From Phytophthora colocasiae (lineage: Eukaryota; Oomycota; Peronosporomycetes; Peronosporales; Peronosporaceae): DNA of 64,000 nt. The notes beneath the pieces were generated by a model that was not told where the DNA came from, ran no database searches, and saw only the letters and a list, made by a program, of their open reading frames with translations. The stretch's first letter is position 1. Each line of letters starts with the position of its first letter. Made by a program: the position numbers and the translations under genes. Positions 1-10,620 of the stretch are shown in pieces. The stretch covers positions 1,736,001 through 1,800,000 of the forward strand of contig JAGKQI010000098.1 of assembly GCA_018806915.1 (NCBI GenBank), in the 5' to 3' direction.

Positions 1-405
1 TATTCAAGCGGTAATGAGCGTGAGCGATCAATGACGACTCGTTCGTCTCATTAGCACCCATAACGAAGACGTCCGAAGTTGCCTTGGGAGTGTCAGAGGA
101 CGGTATCACCAGCATCGTGCGCTTCATCCGCACACGCGTAAGTTTCATGGATCCAAGTTCTGGACACTCAGGGACGTCCACGGAAGCCATTGCTACGAAA
201 CCAATCTCCTGGCCATTGGTGTTGATCGTATAACCCACCATCTCGACAAAACAAACATCACGTTTACCAGCGAACGAGTTCTCGGCGATCCACTTGAGCC
301 CCAAATAGCTGTCTTTGGTGGCTCGGATTGTGTGTAAGACTGCACCATCGATCACTACAGGCGATAACAACTTCTGCTGCTGGATGAAGTCGACCGAATT
401 GGACG
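1..405 (-). pseudogene. START-like domain protein, C-terminal part (interrupted, runs off window)
   Basis: Read on the minus strand, positions 405 to 1 form one open frame that continues the frame ending at 5012, once the 4.6-kb retroelement and one copy of the 5-bp duplication are removed. The translation contains DGAVLHTI, then LGLKWIAENSF, then KRDVCFVEMVGYT and SVDVPECPEL. This order matches my recollection of oomycete START-like (lipid-binding fold) proteins, in which a region ending in D-x-A-V-L is followed by a KW motif and an R-D-x-C/F-x-x-E block. The ligand is unknown. The gene has no stop before position 1, so the C-terminus lies outside the window. The family assignment is from motif memory and moderately sure; the split by the retroelement is seen directly. 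Confidence 0.6.
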
Positions 406-625
406 TGTCAGCGGAGCCAACAATCTGTGACGCGCGCAAGAGTGGAACGGCACTTCAACCAAGGCCTGTCCAACAAGGACTTGAGTGGTTAGTGTGCTCT
501 AGCGCCTGCCCACCAGCCATCGCAGGAGTAGGTAGAGAAGCTAGAAGAAAACACTCAAACCACCATGAATACATTTAGTTCCCATTTTACATTCAACTAC
601 AACAATCACCAAGCAACTGGTGACA
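406..625 (+). repeat. 5' LTR of gypsy element 1
   Basis: This 220-bp repeat is the same as 4792-5011 as far as I can read and has TGTCA/TGACA inverted ends. Immediately after it, 626-641 is a perfect 16-bp palindrome (TTTTGCTTAAGCAAAA) where a primer-binding site is expected. I see no match to the usual initiator-methionine primer site starting TGGTA. TGG at 619-621, inside the LTR end, may be the start of a primer site for another tRNA. Confidence 0.92.
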
Positions 626-697
626 TTTTGCTTAAGCAAAACTATAGCCTAGTTTGCAACTGGCAAGCCGCACCACCCACGCGTAAGGCACACCAAG

Positions 698-2242
698 ATG
701 GAGGAAGTTACCTTCGAGAAGGTGAAGACCAACGGCGCGACGATCAAGAAGCGCGTACCAGTCTTCCGGGACGGCACCTGGAAGGACTGGTTGGAGTGGT
801 TGCTGAGACTGTCAGAATACTACGTCTTTATGGGCTATCAGCAGACTGAAGAAGACCAATTCGCGTTTGTCGAGGACATTCAAGTCCTTCTCTTCGACGA
901 TGACCTGCTGATGTTTAACGACTTGGTGGCGGAGGAGCAACTGGAGCACCCTGACGTCGCTGTATATGCCCTTCGACAACTAACGATGACCCGTTGCCCC
1001 CCTGGAACTCGGGCAATGATCATCGACGAGCTAATGGACCTCCGGAAAACTCCGTCCATGACGGTCCGAGAGTATAGTAGAGCTTTTCGAAAGCTCAACC
1101 GGATGATCACGTTCATTGATGAGAACGAAGCCATACCAGAAGCAGATCTGGTACGCTTGTACAAGAACGGCATGCCCATCGAGTGGCAGATTGAAGTCAC
1201 TAGACTTTCGCGTACCTGGAACTTCGCGGGACTGGAGCTGCAATTTCAGCTAATCGAGAGGAGTGAAAAAGAGCGAGAAGCGCTTCGAAGCAGACGGCGC
1301 TCGGCCCACGACAGCAATGCCGCCACCAAACCGAATAATAACGGTGGAAAACAGCAACAACAGCAAAAAAGTGACGCACGTCCGGGACGAGGCCAGCACA
1401 AGGGCCAAAACAAAAGCCATCACGAAAATAAGTTTTGCACTTACTGCAAGCGCAACAACCATACGCAGCAGCAATGTTTCCGAGATCCCTCTTCGCCGGC
1501 GTACCGCCCGCGGAACGGGCAGCCAAGGCAACAGAACCGCCCAGCACAAGAACACTTTGCGGCGATGCAGGAGCAGATCAACCAGATGTCTGTAATGATG
1601 GAAACCATGAAGAAGCAACATGAGGAAGAGCTCCGCTTCTACGAAGCCGATGAGAATAACGCGATGAACTTCACCTCGAAAACCTGCAGCGCAGAGACGA
1701 CGTCGCTAGCGCCACTGATTGGGACACGAGTGCCAAGCGAGCGCAGCGAAAGCGTACCGGTGATGGAGATAGAGGTGCGCATCGGGTCAACTCCCTTCAC
1801 CGCGTTGATTGACACTGGCTGCTCTCGTTCTGCTGTCGACCAACGTGTCGTAGACCAAGTTCGGGAAAATTTAGTGCTGCACGCCGAGGAAGCGAGGTTC
1901 AAACAGGCCGACACGTCAGTTGGGAAAACAACCCACACAGCGACAACCCAACTAGCTTTGCCGCTTTTCTCGACGAAGAGAGTGTGCACACACAAGTTCC
2001 GTGTAGCACCGCGACTCCTGTACGCGGTGATCTTGGGGAAGGATTTCTTCGCGGACCAAGGCATCGACTTGTTGTTCTCGAGCAAGGAGCTCGAATGGGA
2101 TGGTCTACGTGTTCCAATGCCAAAGCAACGAGCCCCAGACGCAAGCCCGGTCTGGTTCCGTACCAGTCGAAGGACGAACCTGCGTGCCCCGTGGAAATTG
2201 CGGTGGCAACTGACTGTGGAGATGTCCAGCTTGAGGACATGA
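698..2242 (+). CDS. Gag-protease polyprotein of gypsy element 1
   Basis: This 514-codon frame starts at ATG 698, 72 bp after the 5' LTR. The N-terminal 200 residues resemble a Ty3-type capsid region (tryptophan-rich WKDWLEWLLRLSEYY near residue 30, then helices). A basic, glutamine-rich linker leads to a zinc knuckle, CTYCKRNNHTQQQC (CX2CX4HX4C), near residue 248. After another linker comes a retropepsin with the catalytic triplet in ALIDTGCSRS and a flap/terminal motif VILGKDFF. The protein would form the virus-like particle and process the polyprotein. The frame ends at 2242, well past the point where the RT frame (-1 relative) takes over. The shift may be programmed or a mutation; I see no classical slippery heptamer there. 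Confidence 0.85.
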   Translation: MEEVTFEKVKTNGATIKKRVPVFRDGTWKDWLEWLLRLSEYYVFMGYQQTEEDQFAFVEDIQVLLFDDDLLMFNDLVAEEQLEHPDVAVYALRQLTMTRCPPGTRAMIIDELMDLRKTPSMTVREYSRAFRKLNRMITFIDENEAIPEADLVRLYKNGMPIEWQIEVTRLSRTWNFAGLELQFQLIERSEKEREALRSRRRSAHDSNAATKPNNNGGKQQQQQKSDARPGRGQHKGQNKSHHENKFCTYCKRNNHTQQQCFRDPSSPAYRPRNGQPRQQNRPAQEHFAAMQEQINQMSVMMETMKKQHEEELRFYEADENNAMNFTSKTCSAETTSLAPLIGTRVPSERSESVPVMEIEVRIGSTPFTALIDTGCSRSAVDQRVVDQVRENLVLHAEEARFKQADTSVGKTTHTATTQLALPLFSTKRVCTHKFRVAPRLLYAVILGKDFFADQGIDLLFSSKELEWDGLRVPMPKQRAPDASPVWFRTSRRTNLRAPWKLRWQLTVEMSSLRT

Positions 2243-4683
2243 TTGACAAGACTCGCCTGTCCGACAGCGAGATCCACAGTTTGGTTTCGTTGCTGATCGA
2301 GTTTTACGAGGTTGCTTCTGGTAAACTGGGGAAGATAACCGGAGATCCGTACGAACTACCGCTACCGAAGGATGCTACGCCGTTCGTGTGCAGACCGTAC
2401 CCAGTTCCAAATGTCCACTTAGCAGCGACCAAGCAAGAGATCCATCGACTCGTTCAGCTGGACGTGCTATCACCGGACAACTCATCGCCATGGGCTTCTC
2501 CAGCATTCATCATCCTGAAAAAGGACGGCAGCATTCGACTATTATGTGACTTTCGGCGCCTCAACGCGTTGCTGCTGCGTCGATTCTTTCCGCTGCCGGT
2601 GATTGCAGAAATGCTCCGACAGTTCCAGAGCTGCAAGTACATATCCGCTTTCGACGTACCGATGGGGTACTACGCTCGAGTTCTTGCCCAGAGCAGCCGT
2701 GCAGCTACAGCCATTGTATTTCCTTTTGGCAAGTTTGTTTTCAACCGGCTTCCGATGGGCGTGGCAACTGCGCCTGACGAGTTTCAGGCCGTGATGAATG
2801 AAACACTTGGAGATCTCGACTACGTCTGGGTGTACTTAGATGACTTTATTGTGATGTCGTCGTCTTTCGACGAGCACATGGAGCACCTGCGAGAAGTATT
2901 TCGCCGTTTGCGGGACCGTGGCCTAACGATCCACCCGAAGAAGACGAAGCTGTGTACCAACAGCGTTGCATATCTCGGCTATAAGGTCAGCACCACTGGA
3001 GTACAACCACTGCACGATAAAGTCTCCGCCATTCAGGCGATTGGTGCGCCAAGCACACGCCGACAGCTTCGACGCTTCATTGGCATGGTCAACTACTATC
3101 GAGATATGTGGCCACGCCTAGCGCACATTCTCGCGCCACTGACAGCGTTAACGTCCCCGCAAACGAAGTACCAGTGGACTGACCTGCACCAGCGTGCATT
3201 TGAAGAGATGAAAGATGTGATGACGCAGACCGTGGAGCTCGCGTTTCCGTCGTATGGACAACCCTTTCACATTTTCACTGACGCTTCTGGATATCAACTT
3301 GGAGCAGTGATCACGCAGGACGGTAGACCGCTAGCGTTTTGGAGCAAGAAGTGCACTGAGACACAGAGGAAGTATCCTGCCAACAGACTGGAGTTGCTCA
3401 GCATTCTTCTGGTCCTCCGCGAATACCGGACGATGCTCTTGGGTCAAGAAGTACACATCCATACCGACCATTTGAATTTGACTTACGGGACCTTCAACAA
3501 TATCCAGATGCTGCGTTGGCGGCTGGAGATTGAGGAGTTTGGCCCTCGACTCCATTACATTAAAGGGGAGAGCAACGTTGTTGCAGATGCTTTATCCCGT
3601 TTACCTGGAGTGTCGTCCAAACTGGGGAAGGAGCCTGATGAAAATGTGACGACAACCATTGCCGCGGCGACACCGACAGCTGATACCAGCATGCTTTTCT
3701 CCTTGAACTTGCAAGAGCTTGCTCGAGCACAGTCGGCGACCCCTGTGGAGCTGGGGATCGTCAAGGAGATCAACGGAGTCAAGCTTCGCGTGCACCCGAA
3801 GAACAACTGCATCCTTGTGCCAGTGCACCTACAGGAGCCGGTCGTACGAGCCTATCATGAGTGGCTCATGCATCCTGGAAGCCCAGCAATGTATCAGACG
3901 ATTCGTGCTTCGCTTTACTGGAAAGGAATGGAGAAGCAGATTTACAATTACGTGAGGAACTGCCTAGCTTGCACAAAGAGCAAGCATCCAACGATGAAGT
4001 ACGGCAAGTTGCCGGAGAAGACAGTCGTTGTCCGTCCATGGTTTGAGGTTGCTATAGATTCTATCGGACCGTACGGAAAGCAAAAGTTTAGAGCCATGAC
4101 GATGATCGACACCAGCACTCGTCTTGTGGAAATTCAGCCGGTTGACGACGCATCCAGTGCTGATGCAGCGCTTGTGTTTGACCGATTTTGGTTGTGCCGC
4201 TACCCACGACCAGTGCGAGTTATTTACGACCAAGGCACTGAATTCAAGAAAGAGTTCTTCGAGCTGCTGGATAGCTACGGTATCCACGCCGTGCCAACGA
4301 CGACGCGTAACCCTCAGGCAAATGGGGTGATCGAGCGGCTGCATCGCGTAATTGGAGACAAGCTTCGCACCCAAACGATTACGACGCCGGGAGAGTGGGC
4401 TGCATTCTTGCACGACGCCACCTTTGCTCTCCGAGCCACGCACAACAGCATGCTCAACTCGTCGCCAGCACAGGCAACCTTTGGCCGTGATATGCTCTTC
4501 GACGTTGAGCACGTCACGAACTGGGATGAACAATACCAGCGCAAGGTTCAACAAGTCGCCAAGAACAACACGCGTGAAAACGCCAAGCGCCGCAGCTGGA
4601 CGTACGCGCCCCACGACAAAGTGCTTCTTAGGAACGATGCCGGCCCTCAAGCCAAAATGGCTCCACTCTTTTGGTCCATATGA
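2100..4683 (+). CDS. Pol of gypsy element 1: RT, RNase H, integrase
   Basis: The -1 frame is open from 1984, but homology probably begins near 2100, where the gag-protease frame loses sense. RT is clear, with SPWASPAFIILKKDGS, a first catalytic aspartate in SAFDVPMGYY, and the YLDD box in YVWVYLDDFIV. RNase H has FTDASG, the RLELL glutamate and HTDH. Integrase has the H-H-C-C zinc finger (HPGSP..., then CLAC) and the D,D,E core (VAIDSIGPYG, IYDQGTEF, NPQANGVIERLH). The frame ends early at 4683 just before the integrase GPY motif. That motif continues in the next frame (FGPYEVVAV) to 4816, so a single-base indel near 4668 breaks the integrase tail. Confidence 0.88.
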
Positions 4684-4816
4684 GGTCGTAGCAGTGCGCA
4701 CTAACGGGACGTTGGTCCTTGATAAAGGCCGCTACATGGAGACCGTCCACATCAGGCGTGTCGTCCCTTTCAAGGCCAACGTGGGGAAGACTGTCAGCGG
4801 AGCCAACAATCTGTGA
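4668..4816 (+). pseudogene. Frameshifted C-terminal tail of integrase, gypsy element 1
   Basis: After the indel near 4668 the coding sense continues one frame over with the conserved GPYEVV motif and the segment VLDKGRYMETVHIRRV, ending at a stop (4814-4816) inside the 3' LTR. This is the usual integrase C-terminal module. The break is one base in a short T run (CTCTTTTGG). Confidence 0.75.
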
Positions 4817-5011
4817 CGCGCGCAAGAGTGGAACGGCACTTCAACCAAGGCCTGTCCAACAAGGACTTGAGTGGTTAGTGTGCTCTAGCGCCTGCCCACC
4901 AGCCATCGCAGGAGTAGGTAGAGAAGCTAGAAGAAAACACTCAAACCACCATGAATACATTTAGTTCCCATTTTACATTCAACTACAACAATCACCAAGC
5001 AACTGGTGACA
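4792..5011 (+). repeat. 3' LTR of gypsy element 1
   Basis: This repeat is identical to 406-625 on reading. The shifted pol frame runs into it and stops at 4814-4816, so the last pol codons overlap the LTR, a compact arrangement. Confidence 0.92.
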
Positions 5012-5503
5012 GGACGAGTGGTGCGCGTCGACAATATCCCGATAGTTTCCCTGGACACGACCGAACGTACGGAAGGATCGGAGTGGCGGTCGTGGGTTAA
5101 GAGGATCCCGACGTCCAATAGAGGCCCCAACAGTTCTACGAGAGAGCGACTTCCTCCTGTAGCGACTGCGAGCGCTGCTTCGACTGCGTGTAGCCCAAGT
5201 GTGAGAACCCGAGCTGATTCGGTCGTTGACGTTGCAAGCTGTTGCCCGGTTACTCCGCTCAAGTGTCGTTGCCCATGACGAGGTGGAGCAGAACGAGTCC
5301 GTACCTCGCAGCTTGTAAGTCTTGAGTTGACCGAGTGAACTCACGAATCGCCAGTCCGAATCGAGATGGTTGTCTTTAGATAATTGCGCAGTACGAGCAA
5401 GAACAGCATCTTGCACTTGCTGCTTCATCATCGTCTCAAGTCGTGCAGCTTGAGAGCGCGAGAGCGACACGGGCGCGAATGCAATGGATGTTGGACCAAC
5501 CAT
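5012..5503 (-). pseudogene. START-like domain protein, N-terminal part (interrupted by gypsy element)
   Basis: An open frame starts at ATG 5503 (MVGPTSIAFAPVSLS) and runs exactly 164 codons to the retroelement junction at 5012. It begins with a predicted helix (SRSQAARLETMMKQQVQDAV) and then DWRFVSSLGQLKTYKLRG, a typical pre-START segment. The last in-frame codons (VDAHHSS) join in frame to NSVDFIQQQ at position 405 downward when the element and one target-site copy are removed. So the host gene was intact across this point before insertion. The arginine- and serine-rich middle (residues about 60-150) is unusual for the family and could reflect older frameshift damage. Function is inferred only from the family. 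Confidence 0.6.
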
Positions 5504-6664
5504 GGGTAGGTAGGTACTGTGATGCTCGTTGCAGCGACCTCGGAAGTTAGGAAATGGAGTGCAACGCAGGCTTTGGAGTCCAGTAACAAGCTCATGGCCG
5601 GGTTATTTAATGGTGTGAGTCTGCGACAGCGGCATGTCACCTTGAAAAGGACCGACACATGGTAAAGACGATTGGTGTTGCTTGGCAGGGTTTCTCGGAG
5701 TGTTGATGTTCCCCAACAACCCAGCTGAACCCTTACCCGATACTTTATCAAATGTACCACTGAGTATTGTCCGAACCTCAACATCTGTAAATATGTAACC
5801 AAATTAATGGTTGGATACTTTTGGTACTTTTACGAGAGAGTTTCTGGATCCAGGCTATCCATCGGCGTAACTCATAAGATATCTGCAATATCCACCACTT
5901 CAACCGATCTGCGCTGCTCGAAACCTTCGCTAACGAACTTTGATTTCAATATCTGCGCTGCTCGATACCTTCGCTAACCTGTTCAATGTTTCTCGGCGAT
6001 TTGATCTGTGTAGGAACCGACACGCGAACGTGCGTCCTGGTACACGTAGTTGTGTCTTGAATGTGTGAGCGATGCAGTTGAGGACAAACCGATCATAAAT
6101 CTAGAGCGCAATGTCCAGGATGCCACCTTCACATCGGACTTTGATCGAAGCTCTGCTACCGGTGCCGAGATTGCGCCCGTTAAAGATAACATGCACTACG
6201 AACTAATGCTTCGGTGTTGATCCTTGCATGTTCCACTTCGGCTCACAGTTTGCACGGATAAACCAACCCAGTAAAGGCGTTTTTTTGGATCCCAAGCTAC
6301 CTTTGAACACAGCAAACTGGTTCGATATAACGATGTGCTTCCAGCTTACAACCCGTGGCATCTTGAACGCATAATCCAGGTTCCATTTTCCAGGAGAGGG
6401 TTCGCGATGTGAAAAATGACGAGCTGTAAACTCAAACGTCAAGGCTCCGGGTCCTACATTATTCCTCACCGTTTAACAAACAATCTCGTCTCACTTGGCC
6501 AAAGGTGACCTGGTTCTCTAAGCTCTTGCAGACACTCAAACCCACTAAGAAGTACCGTATATTCTGCGTTTTAGTCTCATCGCATCAGTTTCCTAAAAAT
6601 ATCGCGACTGGTCTTATAATCTGGTGCTGCAAGGGGGCACACCTCAAGCCTCCTCCGCCTTGTC
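5504..6664. other. Intergenic region between START-like gene and START/PDZ protein gene
   Basis: No convincing gene is seen. The stretch should hold the promoter of the START-like gene (minus) and of the next gene (plus). It contains a short direct repeat, TCTGCGCTGCTCGA followed by TACCTTCGCTAAC or AACCTTCGCTAAC, at about 5909-5937 and 5952-5979. ORFs of up to 124 codons occur but show no family features. Confidence 0.5.
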
Positions 6665-9600
6665 ATGAGCTCGTTCGAGGCCCCTAAAGCTGCACGATCC
6701 GGCTCACGCGTGGCAGCGCTGGGCAAACGCCCACCGCTCTTGCACCGCAGCTCGGACCCCGAATTCAGTAGCGCTGAACTCGATGGTACGACTAGCGAAA
6801 TGCTTTTTATTTCCTATGATCCATTGCTAATTTACTGCTAATTTACTGCTCCTTAGATGCCGTGGATATGGGCGAAAACGCTGTGTGGGCCAACCTGGAG
6901 GAGCCCATTTACACTGAGAAGGACGTGGAGATCTTCCGACCAACCCAGAAAGACTCGAGTCTCCCAGTGTACTATGGCAAAGGATGGCTACCTTTTCCAC
7001 CCGACACACTGTTCAATACACTGATGGACGCACGATACCGCAAGTCTTGGGACAAGAATGTGCAACAGGTGCATGTGGTGGAGCACCAACACGTCAGCGA
7101 CGTCATGTACTTTGCTTTGAATCTGCCGTGGCCGCTGGCCAATCGAGACTACGTGTACCGACGTCGAGTCCAATTTTATCCAGCCCAAAATGCCTACGTG
7201 GTGCTATGCCAAGCTGCTCATCATGCTGACGCACCGACTAATGAAGTTCGAGTGAGAGTGGAGACGTGTACACTGCGTCTGTGCATTCGCGGCGTGTCGA
7301 GCTTCAACGATTCGTGCGACTTTCACCTTGAATATGAAGATGATACGAACTTCAGTATTCCCAACTATGTGGTGAATATGCTGCTGCATACGATGATGCC
7401 ATCGTTTATGACCGAGTTACGTAAAGCATGCAAAGGGTATGCGGACTACATCAAGACTTTAGACGACAATGGTGTTCAAAGTATTCCATCCCAGGTCGTT
7501 CGCCATCGCATTGCTGCTTTAGCTGCAGCTACAGCTACAGCTTCAGTCACGGGGAGTGTGAGTTCTATTGGCAGTAAGGGCACAATTCGTGCGTCTTCTA
7601 CGGAAGATAGGAAGCCTGTGCGTGCAAGCCCACGGAACAGTTTCTTCTTTAGAACCAAGAGGAAGCCAGGTCTCGTGCGACGCGAAACGGACCAGCACAG
7701 CAGTATGAGCGACGACTGGGATCTTGACGATGCTCCACGAAGCGAACCCCCGACATCGCGAAGTCTTCGACCGTTCTCGGCCCCCCGGTCTCTCTCAACG
7801 GATATTGATACCAGCTATCACGATGTCGGAGCTCACCTTCATCGATCTTCGACCAGTCTCTCCTATTCTCAAGCGAACTCGGTAGCATCGTCTCAAACTG
7901 GCCCTCGCAGTGTTGACGGCCTGTTGACACCACTGGATGATGACTTTACTATCGAGTTCCGGAAGCAAAAGGTTGGCTTACACTTGGAGACGGATCTCTT
8001 TTCGAACAAGGTGCTCGTAGCTTTCTGTGAGAAAGACAGTGAAGCGGCGGCTTGCAAGGAGCAGATCGAACCAGGATTTCTTGTGACCTCAGTGAACGGA
8101 ATTTCGGCCAGCGATTTCAACTTCACGGATATTCTCGACGAGATCCAACGAGCGCCACGTCCGCTCACACTGGGCTTTACCCATCCCGACCGCGAAGCTT
8201 CTCTTCAGTATCGGCGCTTCAAGGAGCCACAAAATGTTCTCCGCTGTCTCGTATCCCGAGATGAAAACGATCTACTGGGAGCTCTACGCCCACTCGACGA
8301 GGACGCGTCAGTGAGTGCCGTTCTGAAGTGCGATTTCGTCGCCCCTGTAGCTACGAGTGCATCCACTAAGACGAGGTTGTCTCCGGCGGGAAGCAGCCCG
8401 GCGCTATTGGAGTCTCCATCCTCAAAGAACTCCCCACCACCTTCCTTACAACCCTCCGTCTCGTTGCCAGATCAAGTGGGGGTGGAGCGTGTACTCGTAC
8501 CAGCCGGCTACTTAGTCTACGAGATCAACGATTCCTACGTCCTGGATGTACCATTTGCTGAGATCGCCCACTTGTTGCGTCGTAGTGGCAACGTTTGCGT
8601 GGTGACGTTCAAGGCGGCGATGGCAGTTGTAGGCGGAGGCAAGTTAAAATCCAAAAGCAGACACAAAATCTCAAGACGCCTATCAGGCGTGTTCAGAAGG
8701 AAGCGCAGAGCTTCTGACGCCAGCATTACCGCGAGTATGATCTCAGCTTCGTCTCAAGAGTGGGCAAGCGGTAGGGGTTTGTCGTCTCAAGGCAGAAATG
8801 GAGGTTCTGACGGTGAAACAGGACGCCCTGACGATGTGAGTGTGGGGAATTGTGGTCTGGCGGACTATTCGTCGGTCACGGTCACAGCGAGCAACATCGA
8901 CTGGGTGTGGCAGCAGATTCTTCTTTTGAAAGCTACGGAGCGGATCTTCTCTGCTGGCCTTTTGATTGATCGGCTTGAGGCATTTCTAGCTGATGACAGT
9001 AGCGCTAACAAAATCATTGCTGCTACCAAGACGAAGGCTTTACGAGCAATGCATGATGAACAGGAAATGATCGACCATGTCAAAGCCCGACGGGATCAAG
9101 GTGTAGCAGCGCTAAAAGAGTTTAGCGATAAGGAGGGCGACGATGAGTGGCAATTCGGTCAAACAATGCTGGGAGTGACCACGTCCTGGAAACCGGATGA
9201 AGATGGATCCGTATGGATCAAACTGGAAGGCCTCGTAGACGGTGTGGATATCTTCAACACGATCTCCGTCATCCGCGAGGTGGATCTCTACAGCGTGTGG
9301 ACTCCGTTCTGCTCGCAGTCTTTGCTGCTTCAGGATATGGGGCATGTGGAACTTGCAGCATATTTGGCGATCTCATCCCCATTCTTACAGCGCGATGCAA
9401 TCATCCGAGCTTTTGGAATCAATGCCGTGTACGAGAACCGCTGTTTGCTGTTGCTGGGAGGGTCCGTGGATGTGACGTCGGTGACGAGTGTTGTGCCAGT
9501 CCCTACGTTACAAGGATGGAATGCTGGACGCATGGAGATTAAGGGATTCCGTGCACTCATTGAACCTCTCACACGTATGCAAGCCCGTACTTGCATCGTA

Positions 9601-10488
9601 GCTAACATCGACCCGAAATGCGCGATCCCTAAGCCCATGCTGAATTTTGGGATTAAGAAGATGGCGGGTATCCTGCTGTATCTGATTCGCAAAGAGGCCG
9701 AGAAGATCGAGAACGACAACAAGAAACCCACCTCCAGCGCTGCGAATGAGCACATTCGCCGAATCACCAGTGATCCCAGTGGTTTCTACACGTGGTTGCG
9801 ACCAATTGTGGACAAATACTTCCTCGACCAACAGAACGGCAACCTCCCCAAACCTCTGGCGGCCGCAACAGCAGACACCAATCCTTCTCCTGTGACTGAG
9901 AGCAAAACCTCAAGAACTGGCAGTCCTCGACTGGCCAAGCGACGCAGCTCCACGCGCATCGCTGCGTTCCAGCGCAACGGGGTCAGATCGTCATCGGCTG
10001 GCAGAACGGGAAACGAGACGTCCTCTCCTTCCATCAAGGGCAACTGGAGCGACTACTTGCACGACTTCGCTATCTGGCCGTATCTATTGCTATATATCTT
10101 CGCCAAGACATCCGCCGATTTCCCTCTGCTGTACGCGTGCATGATCAAGTTCATCTTCACCTGTAGCTGCACGTGGCTAGCCGTCCCTGGCGCATTTCCT
10201 CGAACTACAAGACACTGGAAACGAACACGCAATGAACTGGAACCTCTTCGACGTCAGTGCGTTGTGCTTGCTGCTGTCTGCGACGTCTTGAGCTCGTATG
10301 CGCTTCGTGTTTGGGTCCGCTGGATGGAGTGCTACCTTGTCACAATGCTGTACGGCTCGACCGCCTCCGCACTTTGCTTCTCCCGCTCTCCTACTGAAGT
10401 ACGCGACTCGGAGCAATTCTCTATGCTTATCTTATGCTTCCTATATGCCAGTGCCATCGTTGGCGTGCAGATTGCAGTCAACATGTAG
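6665..10488 (+). CDS. START-domain / PDZ-like multidomain membrane protein
   Basis: Two exons: 6665-6785 and 6857-10488, joined in phase 1 across a 71-bp intron with GTACGA donor, CTAAT-type branch region and CCTTAG acceptor. The product is about 1,250 aa. The N-terminal START domain (about residues 50-240) has YGKGWLPFPPDTLF, SWDKNVQQVHVVE and the family signature LANRDYVYRRRVQ. A serine-rich linker follows, then a PDZ-like fold around VGLHLETDLF...IEPGFLVTSVNG. After it come a basic stretch and a second lipid-binding-like region (WQFGQTMLGVTTSWKPDEDG onward). The C-terminus has hydrophobic segments (WPYLLLYIFAK, MIKFIFTCSCTWLAV, MLILCFLYASAIVGVQIAV). Most likely it is a membrane-tethered lipid-transfer or lipid-sensing protein; the ligand is unknown. 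Confidence 0.82.
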
Positions 10489-10620
10489 TACATGCACAGC
10501 ATGCACTTCAACTTCCTACTGCAACTTAAAAAACATTATCGCAACATTAAATAAGAAATTATGTTGCTTCAAGCCATACGTCATATAGGAAGAGTCCGAC
10601 ACTTTACATCAAGCAAGAGG

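Larger units (their letters stand above)
406..5011 (+). mobile_element. Ty3/gypsy LTR retrotransposon 1 (4.6 kb)
   Basis: The element is bounded by two 220-bp LTRs (406-625 and 4792-5011) that read as identical and begin TGTCAG and end TGACA. The host flanks carry a perfect 5-bp duplication, GGACG, at 401-405 and 5012-5016. A purine-rich tract (GTGGGGAAGA, 4781-4790) precedes the right LTR, as expected for a polypurine tract. Internal order is gag, protease, reverse transcriptase, RNase H, integrase, which is the Ty3/gypsy order. Identical LTRs imply a recent insertion. Two frame changes interrupt the coding region (near 2100-2240 and near 4668), so this copy is probably not autonomous unless the first is a recoding site. 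Confidence 0.93.
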
